From Lutibacter maritimus (GTDB taxonomy: Bacteria > Bacteroidota > Bacteroidia > Flavobacteriales > Flavobacteriaceae): 64,000 nucleotides of DNA. The stretch is taken from the NCBI RefSeq assembly GCF_900116115.1, contig NZ_FOZP01000004.1, forward strand, positions 294,089 through 358,088. Reading direction: 5' to 3'. The notes under the pieces were generated by a model. The model searched no databases. It saw nothing but the letters and a program-made list of their open reading frames with translations, and was not told the DNA's origin. The translations under genes and the position numbers were made by a program. Positions 1 through 7,496 of the stretch are shown piece after piece; the first letter of the stretch is position 1; each line of letters begins with the position of its first letter.

Positions 1-1845
1 TTGCTCCGATTCTGAACCAATTAAAGTTCCAGGATTTTCAGGATCAAACGTATTTAATATTCTTAACGGAATATTCTTTTCTATTAATGGAATAATGGTT
101 TTTGCGTGTAAAATATTTGCTCCAAAATTGGCCATTTCATTAGCTTCCTGATACGAAAGTTTTTCTATCTTTTTTGAATTTTCAACCAAATCCGGATTTG
201 CAGTATAAATTCCGCTTACATGTGTATAATTTTGAAACTCTTCAGCATTTAAAAAGTTTGCTATTAATGATGCCGTATAATTACTACCATTTCTACCCAA
301 AGTAGTTGTTTCCCCATTTAAATTTGATGCAATAAAACCAGTAATTATTTGCGTAACATCACCATTATTCTTTCTATAATATTCAATCACATTTTCTTCT
401 GAAACACTTTCAAAAGGTAAGGCTTTTCCAAACTGATTATTAGTTTTTATCAATGTTCTAGCATCTACAAAATTGGCTTTTATACACAATTTATTTAATA
501 AATGAGTCAAAGTTTTTGCAGATAAAATTTCTCCTTGCGCCAACACCTGATCTTTTACTTTTGGAGTGTAATCTCCTAGTAAATTTACACCTCTAAAAAT
601 TTCATCTAATAATTGAAATTCAGCACCTAAATCCACCGAATTATCAATTTCTAATTGATAGCTTTTCAGTTTTTCAAACTCATCAGCATATGGCAAATTA
701 TTTTTTGCTTTTTCTAAAATAGACTCTAAAGAATCTGTAGTATTTCCTCTTGCTGAAACCACCACAGTTATTTTTTCTCCATTTTTAATTTTATTAGCAA
801 TAATTTGTAAAGAACTCTCAATTCCAATACCGTTTGCTAATGACTTTCCTCCAAATTTTACTACTTTCATTTTATTTTTTTTAGAACTTTGATTAAATAT
901 TGGCTCTATAATTTTACTCAATTGTTGATATTCCATTAAAAAAGCGTCGTGCCCGTGTACAGAATTTATTTCGTTATAGGTAACTTTTGGGTTTGTTAAT
1001 GCTAAATGTTTGTGTGTTTCTCTATTTTCTTCCGCAGTAAAAAACAAATCAGAATCTACTCCAACAATATGAATATTTGCTTTAATTGAATCTAAAATTG
1101 TTGCTTCTCTACCTTTAGTTACATCAATTGTTCTTAATAATTGATTCATTAATTTATAGGCCGAAAGCTGAAAACGTTCTTGTAATTTTTTACCGTGATG
1201 CAACAACCAACTTTCTACATTAAAAATTTCTAACTCTTCATTTTTTGATCGTTGGAAACGTTCTTTAAACGATTCTGGAGTTCGGTAACACAACATTGCA
1301 TGCATACGAGCATCGTGCACCGGATTGCAAGAATTTGATAAAAACTGTTCCTGAATTTGGCAATTTGCAATTAACCAATCGGTAGATTTCCAATCGGTTG
1401 CAATGGTTATTAAGTGTTTTGTAATTGTTGGATTTAACACTGCCATTTCCCACGCAATTCCACCTCCTAATGAACCTCCTATTAATGCAAAAAGTTCCTT
1501 CAATTTTAATTCTTGTAAACCAATTAAAAATATTTTAGCAATATCTCGCGCCACAAAATCTTTATAATTTTCAATCACAAAACCATCAAAACCATTTCCA
1601 GGAATATTGAATGATAAAACAGTATATTTATTGGCATCAATTACTTTATTTCCACCAACCAAATCGCACCACCAACCATTTTCACCGGCAACATCACTAT
1701 TACCTGTTAATGCGTGATTTACTAAAACTACCGGTGCAGTATATAAATCTTGTCCAAATAGTTGATACGAAAGATTTATATCCTGACCTAAAGTTCCTTT
1801 TTCAGGAATAAAATTGGTTATTTTAATATGTTTTAACTTACTCAT
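1..1845 (-). CDS. Homoserine O-acetyltransferase-aspartate kinase fusion (MetX-ThrA type), 3' part beyond window
   Basis: The frame is open from the ATG at 1845 to the left edge (615 codons). Residues 1-320 are an alpha/beta-hydrolase of the homoserine transacetylase family: HALTG near 45, nucleophile elbow GGSLGGG with Ser at about 125, and GHDAFL with His299. After a short SSKKNK linker, Met326 opens an aspartate kinase (KFGGKSLANG, later LGRNGSNYTA, NFGANILHAKT, NPGTLIG) of the ThrA type. The join is in frame with no stop. A homoserine dehydrogenase domain is usual after such a kinase but would lie outside the window. The protein would thus combine the first step of the aspartate pathway with acyl activation of homoserine for methionine. 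A SAM-I riboswitch lies upstream and metY is divergently placed only in order, being on the same strand. The Thr of the usual KFGGTS motif is Lys. Confidence 0.9.
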   Translation of the reverse strand, partial: MSKLKHIKITNFIPEKGTLGQDINLSYQLFGQDLYTAPVVLVNHALTGNSDVAGENGWWCDLVGGNKVIDANKYTVLSFNIPGNGFDGFVIENYKDFVARDIAKIFLIGLQELKLKELFALIGGSLGGGIAWEMAVLNPTITKHLITIATDWKSTDWLIANCQIQEQFLSNSCNPVHDARMHAMLCYRTPESFKERFQRSKNEELEIFNVESWLLHHGKKLQERFQLSAYKLMNQLLRTIDVTKGREATILDSIKANIHIVGVDSDLFFTAEENRETHKHLALTNPKVTYNEINSVHGHDAFLMEYQQLSKIIEPIFNQSSKKNKMKVVKFGGKSLANGIGIESSLQIIANKIKNGEKITVVVSARGNTTDSLESILEKAKNNLPYADEFEKLKSYQLEIDNSVDLGAEFQLLDEIFRGVNLLGDYTPKVKDQVLAQGEILSAKTLTHLLNKLCIKANFVDARTLIKTNNQFGKALPFESVSEENVIEYYRKNNGDVTQIITGFIASNLNGETTTLGRNGSNYTASLIANFLNAEEFQNYTHVSGIYTANPDLVENSKKIEKLSYQEANEMANFGANILHAKTIIPLIEKNIPLRILNTFDPENPGTLIGSESEQ

Positions 1846-1940
1846 TAAATTATTTATTCATTGATTAAAAATCAAAAAACTGACTTTAGTTGCTTAAAAA
1901 ATAATGTTATGAGAAATTGCAGAAATTACCGAAAGTAATT

Positions 1941-2051
1941 ATTGAGTTATCTATCCAAATTGGGTAGAATTTAGCACCTTCTTTAAAAATAAAGGGTTGC
2001 TAAGGCTTCACTGGGTCTATTCCCTCTGCCTTTCTTGATAACAATTGTCAA
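1941..2051 (-). promoter_or_regulatory. SAM-I (S-box) riboswitch
   Basis: Read on the minus strand this carries the S-box core in order: TTATCAAGAAAGG, GAGGGAATAGACCC, GAAGCCTTAGCAACC, then AAGGTGCTAAATTC. P1 is formed by TTGTTATC and GATAACTCAA at the two ends. P3 is a short CTTTA/TAAAG hairpin and P4 is CTACCC/GGATAG. The element ends about 95 nt before the MetX-kinase start, so S-adenosylmethionine should repress that gene. I see no strong intrinsic terminator in the 95 nt, so the expression platform may act on translation. Confidence 0.93.
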
Positions 2052-2071
2052 TTAGTTTATGAACTAAGGCG

Positions 2072-2102
2072 CAAATTAACGTAATAATTTTTTCTCACAC
2101 AA
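2072..2102 (-). promoter_or_regulatory. Probable promoter of the SAM-I/MetX-kinase transcript
   Basis: On the minus strand a T-rich TTTTTTG (-33 element, TTG at 2100-2102) is followed after 20 nt by TTAATTTG (2072-2079), one base off the Bacteroidota -7 consensus TAnnTTTG. A start near 2065 would place the S-box aptamer about 14 nt into the transcript. Confidence 0.5.
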
Positions 2103-2118
2103 AAAATTTCAGCATAAA

Positions 2119-3393
2119 TTAAATTTGCTTAAAAGCCTCTTCTAAATCTTGCTTTAAATCTTCAATAGCTTCTAAACCTACAGACAACCTAATTAAATCT
2201 TGAGTTACTCCAGCTCCAGCTTGTTGCTCAATCGTTAATTGTTGGTGCGTTGTACTTGCCGGATGAATTATTAATGATTTTGTGTCACCAATATTGGCTA
2301 ATAATGAAAATATTTTAGTAGCATCTGTCACTTTTTTAGCAGCTTCAAACCCTCCTTTTAAACCAAAAGTAACTAAACCACTTTGTCCGTTTGGTAAATA
2401 TTTTTTAGCCAATTTATAGTATTTACTACTTTCTAAACCAGGATAATTTACCCAAGCAACTTCTTCTTTGCTTTCTAACCATTTTGCCAACTCCAATGCA
2501 TTTGCACTATGTTGTTTTATACGAACTGGCAACGTTTCTAATCCTTGTATAATTTGAAAAGCGTTAAACGGACTTAAAGCACCACCAAAATCACGTAATC
2601 CTTCTAAAATTAATTTAAAAGTAAACGCAGCTGCTCCTAAAGCTTCGCTATAAATTAAACCATGATAACCTGCTGATGGTTCAGTAAATTCAGGGAATTT
2701 TCCATTGGTCCAATCAAAAGTTCCGGCATCAATAATGGCGCCACCTAAAGAGTTTCCTTGTCCGCCTATATATTTTGTTAATGAATGGATTACCAAATTT
2801 GCTCCGTGTTTTATTGGATTTAACAACGCTGGACTTGCAACAGTATTGTCAACAATAAATGGCACTCCAGCTGCTTTTGATTGTTCTGCAATAGCTTCTA
2901 AATCTAACACGTCTAATTTTGGATTTCCTAAAGATTCAACAAAAAAAGCTTTTGTATTTTCTTGCACTGCATTTTTAAAATTTTCTGGGTTTGAAGCATC
3001 TACAAACGTAGTTGTTATTCCCAATCTTGGTAAGGTAACATTTAGTAAAGTAAATGTTCCGCCATACAAACTACTTGAAGCTACTATATGATCACCAGCT
3101 TTTAATAAGGTTAACAATCCTGTAGAAATTGCCGAAGTTCCTGATGCAAAGACTACCGCACCAACACCACCTTCAATGGCGGCTAAACGTTGTTGTAAAA
3201 TATCATTGGTAGGGTTGTTTAATCTGGTATAAATAAATCCTAATTCTTTTAATGAAAATAAATTTGCCGCGTGTTCTGTATCATTAAAAACATACGATGA
3301 TGTTTGATAAATTGGAACAGCTCTCGTTCCTCCTGTTTTAGTTGTATCGTGTCCGGCGTGTAATGCTTGTGTTGAAATTTTTTGAGTACTCAT
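2119..3393 (-). CDS. metY: O-acetylhomoserine sulfhydrylase / aminocarboxypropyltransferase (MetY)
   Basis: This 424-residue enzyme belongs to the Cys/Met-metabolism PLP family and is full length for O-acetylhomoserine sulfhydrylases. The PLP lysine is Lys207 in VIHSLTKYIGGQG, with FASGTSAIS near 82-90 and FVESLGNP near 151-158. It makes homocysteine from O-acetylhomoserine and sulfide, using the product of the adjacent MetX domain. The start at 3393 is the only ATG in front of the conserved HAGHD segment. The gene is preceded by an unusual leader with two Met/Cys-rich peptides and two attenuator hairpins (3431-3733), which should link expression to methionyl- or cysteinyl-tRNA supply. The alternative assignment, cystathionine gamma-synthase/lyase, is less likely given the length and the GGQGNSLGG insert. 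Confidence 0.95.
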   Translation of the reverse strand: MSTQKISTQALHAGHDTTKTGGTRAVPIYQTSSYVFNDTEHAANLFSLKELGFIYTRLNNPTNDILQQRLAAIEGGVGAVVFASGTSAISTGLLTLLKAGDHIVASSSLYGGTFTLLNVTLPRLGITTTFVDASNPENFKNAVQENTKAFFVESLGNPKLDVLDLEAIAEQSKAAGVPFIVDNTVASPALLNPIKHGANLVIHSLTKYIGGQGNSLGGAIIDAGTFDWTNGKFPEFTEPSAGYHGLIYSEALGAAAFTFKLILEGLRDFGGALSPFNAFQIIQGLETLPVRIKQHSANALELAKWLESKEEVAWVNYPGLESSKYYKLAKKYLPNGQSGLVTFGLKGGFEAAKKVTDATKIFSLLANIGDTKSLIIHPASTTHQQLTIEQQAGAGVTQDLIRLSVGLEAIEDLKQDLEEAFKQI

Positions 3394-3430
3394 TGTTATA
3401 TTTTTTATATTTTAATTCTAATGTATTTTA

Positions 3431-3473
3431 ATAAAAAAGTCCCTTTGGTTTTAGGTATTACCAAAGGGACTTA
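3431..3473 (-). terminator. Attenuator 2, proximal to metY
   Basis: On the minus strand AAGTCCCTTTGGT and ACCAAAGGGACTT form a 13-bp stem followed by TTTTTTATT, a textbook intrinsic terminator placed 38 nt before metY and 28 nt after leader peptide 2. The last sense codons of leader 2 (TATTGCCAAA, 3506-3515) can pair over 10 positions with TTTGGTAATA (3456-3465), which includes part of the 5' arm. That alternative pairing would prevent the terminator from forming. Confidence 0.88.
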
Positions 3474-3500
3474 AATCTATATCGATTTTATTTTTTCCAT

Positions 3501-3593
3501 TTATTTTTGGCAATACCATTTCATTGTGCTACGCATCATTTGCATAGACATTTCTGATAAGTTGCACATATTTTTTGGAAAATTTAAATTCAT
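3501..3593 (-). CDS. Met/Cys-rich leader peptide 2 (metY attenuator)
   Basis: A 30-codon ORF starting MNLNFPKNMC, with seven Met (residues 1, 9, 15, 17, 19, 20, 24) and two Cys (10, 28). The densest part is MSMQMM at 15-20. It stops 28 nt before attenuator 2. Its Tyr27-Cys28-Gln29 codons are complementary to the terminator 5' arm and loop. A ribosome stalled at the Met run would leave those codons free to pair and let transcription continue into metY, whereas a ribosome reaching the stop would cover them. The peptide is too short and biased to be a conserved protein, and its function as a leader is inferred from codon content and RNA pairing. Confidence 0.82.
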   Translation of the reverse strand: MNLNFPKNMCNLSEMSMQMMRSTMKWYCQK

Positions 3594-3610
3594 TTTATTA
3601 CTTTTTTGAT

Positions 3611-3640
3611 ATAAAAAAACCTCTGAGTTATCAGAGGTTT
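3611..3640 (-). terminator. Attenuator 1, distal to metY
   Basis: On the minus strand AAACCTCTGA-TAAC-TCAGAGGTTT is followed by a T run, giving a 10-bp intrinsic terminator 24 nt after leader peptide 1. The leader segment CAGAGGATGCTATT (3671-3684) can pair with AATAGAAACCTCTG (3632-3645) through 6-bp and 5-bp helices, which would disrupt the terminator. Confidence 0.86.
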
Positions 3641-3664
3641 CTATTTGTTATATTTTATTACATT

Positions 3665-3733
3665 TTAAACAATAGCATCCTCTGTGTAAATTTTACACAT
3701 CATTGTACGCATTTTGTTAAACATAATTTTCAT
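3665..3733 (-). CDS. Met-rich leader peptide 1 (metY attenuator)
   Basis: A 22-codon ORF starting MKIMFNKMRTMMC, with five Met (1, 4, 8, 11, 12) and Cys13. It lies 13 nt downstream of the predicted transcription start and ends 24 nt before attenuator 1. The codons for Thr-Glu-Asp-Ala-Ile near the end form the antiterminator segment that can pair with the terminator. The arrangement peptide-terminator-peptide-terminator-metY means RNA polymerase meets two successive tests of Met (and perhaps Cys) tRNA charging. The role is inferred, since no homology can be shown for so short a peptide. Confidence 0.82.
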   Translation of the reverse strand: MKIMFNKMRTMMCKIYTEDAIV

Positions 3734-3753
3734 TTTTCTTTATTTTGATGTGA

Positions 3754-3783
3754 CAAATGTAAATACATTTTTTTAATATGCAA
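3754..3783 (-). promoter_or_regulatory. Promoter of the metY leader
   Basis: On the minus strand TTG (3781-3783) and a perfect -7 element TACATTTG (3754-3761) are separated by 19 nt, matching the Bacteroidota sigma-factor consensus. The predicted start near 3746 puts leader peptide 1 at the very beginning of the transcript. Confidence 0.75.
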
Positions 3784-3795
3784 CAAAAAAATTAA

Positions 3796-4218
3796 TTATT
3801 TTAATTCTGCCGTACCAAAGCTAACTGAAAAATCAACACACCAAATATTTACAATTTTATACTTCGCTACATCTGTATTTTCAGGAATTGTGTACGTAAA
3901 ATCACCTGAAATTCCTTTTAAATCGCCCAAGTTTACAAATTCTGTAGAATTCACATCTGTAGATAAATACACTAATAATTTTGGCCCATTATCCGTTTTA
4001 AAATTTGAGAAACTTAATACTGTTATATCAGCATTTACAGATGCTTTTCCAGATGTTGGATGTGCTCCATTTACAAAATCTCCCATCACAAAAATGTTTC
4101 CATTTGTTGGGTTATCATCTTCCATTTCCATTTGCTGTACAATTGTTTCCATTTCATCGTTTCCCGAGCAATTACTAAATATTAAAGCAAAAAGTACCAA
4201 TACAGTTATTTTCTTCAT
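3796..4218 (-). CDS. DM13-domain lipoprotein
   Basis: A 140-residue protein with a lipoprotein signal: hydrophobic residues 4-15 then a lipobox ending at Cys17 (IFSNC). Residues about 45-140 match the DM13 domain pattern: FVNGAHPTSGKASV, LSFSNFKTDNGPKLLVYLS, and a C-terminal IWCVDFSVSFGTAEL. DM13 domains are linked to extracytoplasmic electron transfer or oxidation and contain a conserved Cys, seen here as IWC. The protein should be anchored in the outer or inner membrane. It has no evident link with the flanking methionine genes. It reads convergently with nothing and shares its upstream region with metK, which is divergent. Confidence 0.8.
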   Translation of the reverse strand: MKKITVLVLFALIFSNCSGNDEMETIVQQMEMEDDNPTNGNIFVMGDFVNGAHPTSGKASVNADITVLSFSNFKTDNGPKLLVYLSTDVNSTEFVNLGDLKGISGDFTYTIPENTDVAKYKIVNIWCVDFSVSFGTAELK

Positions 4219-4327
4219 AATATATTTAAGTTTTATAAACTATAGTCTAAAAAAGATTAAAATCATTACAAAATATTCATTAAAAAATTATTTGATAGTT
4301 AATTAGTATTTAGTTTTTAAATTTTCA

Positions 4328-4335
4328 TAACTTTG
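4328..4335 (+). promoter_or_regulatory. -7 promoter element for the SAM-II/metK transcript
   Basis: TAACTTTG fits TAnnTTTG and would start transcription near 4341, just before the SAM-II aptamer. I could not find a well-placed TTG -33 element, so the promoter is supported mainly by the -7 match and its position. Confidence 0.5.
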
Positions 4336-4347
4336 CAAACGAAATAT

Positions 4348-4400
4348 TCAAGAGGAAAAATTTGAACTGATTGCAACCTCATTAAAAAATGCTAAAGCAG
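4348..4400 (+). promoter_or_regulatory. SAM-II riboswitch
   Basis: P1 is GAGG (4352-4355) with CCTC (4377-4380). The loop keeps the conserved TTGCAACC, and the 3' part has the conserved AATGCTAAAGC that forms the pseudoknot. This matches SAM-II and not S-box. It lies about 70 nt before metK, a different spacing from SAM-II elements that directly cover a ribosome-binding site. The segment GCTAAAG (4391-4397) is perfectly complementary to CTTTAGC (4415-4421), which could be a competing helix of the expression platform. Confidence 0.85.
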
Positions 4401-4472
4401 TAATTATTTACTCTCTTTAGCGACCAACGCAATCAACAAAATTTTCTTCAAACAATTTAAAATTAAATAATT

Positions 4473-5729
4473 ATGTCATATTTATTTACATCCGAATCAG
4501 TTTCTGAAGGACATCCAGATAAAGTTGCTGATCAAATTTCGGATTCATTAGTAGATAACTTTTTAGCTTTTGATGAAAACTCAAAAGTTGCTTGTGAAAC
4601 ATTGGTTACAACTGGTCAAGTAGTATTAGCTGGAGAAGTAAAATCTAACACATATTTAGATGTTCAAAAAATAGCACGTGATGTTATCAATCAAATTGGT
4701 TATACTAAAAGTGAGTATATGTTTGATGGAAATTCTTGCGGTGTTTTTTCTGCAATTCACGAACAATCGCAAGATATTAATCAAGGTGTTGATAGAGCAA
4801 CCAAAGAAGAGCAAGGTGCTGGTGATCAAGGAATGATGTTTGGTTACGCAACCAACGAAACCGAAAATTATATGCCTTTAGCATTGTATTTAAGTCATTT
4901 AATTCTACACGAATTGGCTGCTTTAAGACGCGAAAATAATGAAATAACCTATTTACGTCCAGATTCTAAAAGTCAGGTTACTATTGAATACACCGATGAT
5001 AATGTTCCTTTTAGAATTAAAGATATTGTAGTTTCAACACAACATGATGATTTTGGACCAACAGACGAAGCTATGTTAGCTAAAATTAAAAGTGATGTTA
5101 TTTCAATTTTAATTCCTAGAGTTTTAAAACAATTACCAGCTAATATTAAAGCATTGTTTAATGATAATATTACATATCACGTAAATCCTACCGGGAAATT
5201 TGTAATTGGCGGACCTCACGGAGATACAGGGTTAACAGGAAGAAAGATTATTGTTGATACTTACGGTGGAAAAGGAGCTCACGGTGGTGGAGCTTTCTCT
5301 GGAAAAGACCCAAGTAAAGTGGATAGAAGTGCTGCATATGCAACGCGTCATATCGCTAAAAACTTAGTTGCTGCTGGTGTTGCAGATGAAATTTTAATTC
5401 AGGTTTCTTATGCCATTGGTGTTGTAAAACCAATGGGGATTTATGTAAATACGTACGGAACTTCAAACGTAAATAAAGGTGATGGCGAAATTGCAGAAAT
5501 AGTAGAACAACTATTTGATATGAGGCCTGCAGCAATTGAAGCACGTTTAAAACTACGTCAGCCAATGTATTTAGAAACAGCCGCTTACGGACATATGGGA
5601 CGTGACAATAGAACTGTTACAAAAAAATTTACAAATGTTGATGGAACAGAAAAAGTAATTGATGTTGAGTTATTTACTTGGGAAAAGCTTGATTATGTTG
5701 ATAAAGTAAAAGCAGCTTTTGGACTGTAA
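4473..5729 (+). CDS. metK: S-adenosylmethionine synthetase
   Basis: This 418-residue cytoplasmic enzyme makes S-adenosylmethionine from methionine and ATP. The N-terminal [20 protein letters not shown] with His14 and the second signature [19 protein letters not shown] are both present, and the length is normal for the bacteroidotal form, which carries a short insert around 160-190 ([19 protein letters not shown]). The first ATG after the riboswitch begins [16 protein letters not shown], so the start is secure. Expression is probably repressed by SAM through the SAM-II element. The gene stands alone, with a terminator immediately after it. Confidence 0.98.
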   Translation: MSYLFTSESVSEGHPDKVADQISDSLVDNFLAFDENSKVACETLVTTGQVVLAGEVKSNTYLDVQKIARDVINQIGYTKSEYMFDGNSCGVFSAIHEQSQDINQGVDRATKEEQGAGDQGMMFGYATNETENYMPLALYLSHLILHELAALRRENNEITYLRPDSKSQVTIEYTDDNVPFRIKDIVVSTQHDDFGPTDEAMLAKIKSDVISILIPRVLKQLPANIKALFNDNITYHVNPTGKFVIGGPHGDTGLTGRKIIVDTYGGKGAHGGGAFSGKDPSKVDRSAAYATRHIAKNLVAAGVADEILIQVSYAIGVVKPMGIYVNTYGTSNVNKGDGEIAEIVEQLFDMRPAAIEARLKLRQPMYLETAAYGHMGRDNRTVTKKFTNVDGTEKVIDVELFTWEKLDYVDKVKAAFGL

Positions 5730-5753
5730 TTATTTTATTTTTTAATAAAAATT

Positions 5754-5801
5754 TAAAATCTTCACTACTTTAGGTTCTCCTAAATTTTTGAAGATTTTTT
5801 T
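5754..5801 (+). terminator. Terminator after metK
   Basis: AAAATCTTCA and TGAAGATTTT form the outer stem, with an inner TTAGG/CCTAA helix, followed by a run of T. Placed 25 nt after the metK stop. Confidence 0.8.
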
Positions 5802-5813
5802 AACTTTTTTTCA

Positions 5814-5848
5814 CAAAAAAAGCCTCTCAAAATTGAGAGGCTTTTTTT
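5814..5848. terminator. Bidirectional terminator between metK and tRNA-Leu
   Basis: AAAAAAAGCCTCTCAA and TTGAGAGGCTTTTTTT form a strong stem with a T run on either strand. On the minus strand it directly follows the tRNA 3' end and should terminate the tRNA transcript. Confidence 0.85.
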
Positions 5849-5849
5849 G

Positions 5850-5931
5850 TGCGGGCGGGGAGACTCGAACTCCCACACCTTGCGGCACCAGATCCTAAGT
5901 CTGGCGTGTCTACCAATTCCACCACGCCCGC
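5850..5931 (-). tRNA. tRNA-Leu (anticodon UAG)
   Basis: On the minus strand the acceptor arms GCGGGCG and CGCCCGC pair, the anticodon stem CCAGA/TCTGG encloses the loop CTTAGGA with anticodon TAG, and the T arm has GGGAGTTCGAGTCTCCC. The long variable arm (TGCCGCAAGGTG) fits a class II tRNA. Length is about 82 nt with discriminator A at 5850, and no CCA is encoded. Confidence 0.96.
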
Positions 5932-5947
5932 GTGGTAATTGTGGGTG

Positions 5948-5976
5948 CAAATATACACAATCCTAACAAATTGCAA
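5948..5976 (-). promoter_or_regulatory. Promoter of tRNA-Leu
   Basis: TATATTTG (5948-5955, minus strand) is a perfect -7 element, with TTG at 5974-5976 after an 18-nt spacer. The start would fall about 10 nt before the mature tRNA 5' end. Confidence 0.7.
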
Positions 5977-6056
5977 AGTAGTTATTAAATATTTTTTTAA
6001 TCAATTTTAATCAAAAAAAAAATGTGTAATTTTGAGTAAAATAAATACTACTCTTA

Positions 6057-7445
6057 ATGGAAAATATTAAATCATACGTAACTAATAATAAAGAAAGATT
6101 TATACATGAACTTATTGAATTATTGAAAATCCCATCAATAAGTGCAGATTCAGCTTATAGTCAAGATGTGTTAAACACTGCCGATGCTGTAAAAGATGCT
6201 TTAGAAAAAGCAGGATGTACTGCCGTTGAAATTTGTGAAACTCCTGGTTATCCAATAGTTTATGGTGAAAAAATTATAAACCCAAAACTTCCAACTGTAT
6301 TAGTTTATGGACATTATGATGTGCAACCTGCAGATCCAATTAACTTATGGACCTCTCCTCCTTTTGAGCCTGTTATAAAAGTAACTGATAAACATCCTGA
6401 AGGAGCCATATTTGCTCGTGGCGCTTGTGATGACAAAGGTCAAATGTATATGCATGTAAAAGCATTAGAATATATGACCGTTAATAATGAGTTACCTTGC
6501 AACGTAAAATTTATGATTGAAGGTGAAGAAGAAATTGGCTCATCAAGCTTAGCTTGGTTTGTTGAACGCAATCAAGAAAAACTTGCAAATGATGTTATTT
6601 TAATTTCTGATACTGGAATGATTTCAAATTCACAACCATCAATTACAACTGGCTTACGTGGTTTAAGTTATGTTGAAGTTGAAGTAACTGGTCCAAACAG
6701 AGATTTACATTCCGGTTTATATGGTGGTGCAGTTGCAAATCCAATCAATATTTTAACAAAAATGATTGCATCCTTACACGATGAAAACAACCACATAACA
6801 ATTCCAGGATTTTATGATAAAGTAGAAGAACTTTCCCTGGAAGAAAGAGCTGAAATGGCAAAAGCTCCTTTTTCATTAGAAAATTATAAAGATGCACTTG
6901 ATATAGAAGATGTTTATGGTGAACAAGGCTACACAACAAACGAACGAAATTCTATCCGTCCAACTTTAGATGTCAATGGAATTTGGGGAGGTTATACTGG
7001 TGAAGGAGCAAAAACTGTAATTGCCAGCAAAGCTTATGCAAAAATATCTATGCGATTAGTTCCAAATCAAGATTGGAAAGAAATAACAGAATTGTTTAAA
7101 AATCATTTTGAAAGTATTGCACCTAAAGCTGTAAAAGTAAAAGTTACACCTCATCATGGTGGGCAAGGTTATGTAACTCCAATTGACAATATTGGTTATC
7201 AAGCGGCAAACAAAGCGTATACTGAAACTTTTGGCATTCCAGCAATTCCACAACGTTCTGGAGGAAGTATTCCTATTGTTGCGCTATTTGAAAAAGAATT
7301 AAAAAGCAAAACTATATTAATGGGATTTGGTTTAGATAGTGATGCTATACATTCACCAAATGAACATTTTGGAGTATTTAACTACTTAAAAGGTATTGAA
7401 ACAATTCCTTTATTTTACAAATATTTTGCTGAGTTACATTCCTAA
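6057..7445 (+). CDS. M20 family metallodipeptidase (Cys-Gly/CNDP type)
   Basis: A 462-residue cytoplasmic dinuclear zinc peptidase of family M20. Metal and catalytic residues are visible: VYGHYDVQPADP (His86, Asp88), GACDDKGQ (Asp125 bridging), EGEEEIGS (Glu157-159), SDTG near 192, and a C-terminal HSPNEHF. The lid domain starts at about residue 215 (GPNRDLHSGLYGG). The pattern fits dipeptidases such as Cys-Gly dipeptidase rather than the ArgE/DapE deacylases. The exact substrate cannot be set from sequence. A TAATTTTG element at 6027-6034 probably drives it, and a terminator follows at once, so it is monocistronic. Confidence 0.9.
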   Translation: MENIKSYVTNNKERFIHELIELLKIPSISADSAYSQDVLNTADAVKDALEKAGCTAVEICETPGYPIVYGEKIINPKLPTVLVYGHYDVQPADPINLWTSPPFEPVIKVTDKHPEGAIFARGACDDKGQMYMHVKALEYMTVNNELPCNVKFMIEGEEEIGSSSLAWFVERNQEKLANDVILISDTGMISNSQPSITTGLRGLSYVEVEVTGPNRDLHSGLYGGAVANPINILTKMIASLHDENNHITIPGFYDKVEELSLEERAEMAKAPFSLENYKDALDIEDVYGEQGYTTNERNSIRPTLDVNGIWGGYTGEGAKTVIASKAYAKISMRLVPNQDWKEITELFKNHFESIAPKAVKVKVTPHHGGQGYVTPIDNIGYQAANKAYTETFGIPAIPQRSGGSIPIVALFEKELKSKTILMGFGLDSDAIHSPNEHFGVFNYLKGIETIPLFYKYFAELHS

Positions 7446-7483
7446 TAAAAAAGGGTTTCAATATATATTGAAACCCTTTTTTA
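7446..7483. terminator. Bidirectional terminator
   Basis: AAAAAAGGGTTTCAATAT and ATATTGAAACCCTTTTTT form a perfect stem between the convergent dipeptidase and SRPBCC genes, with T runs on both strands. Confidence 0.88.
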
Positions 7484-7496
7484 TTTAACTTATATT

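Noticed and set aside
2705..3091. 128-codon ORF on the plus strand inside metY
   Set aside because: It is antisense to a well-conserved PLP enzyme and shows no domain; an AT-rich shadow frame.
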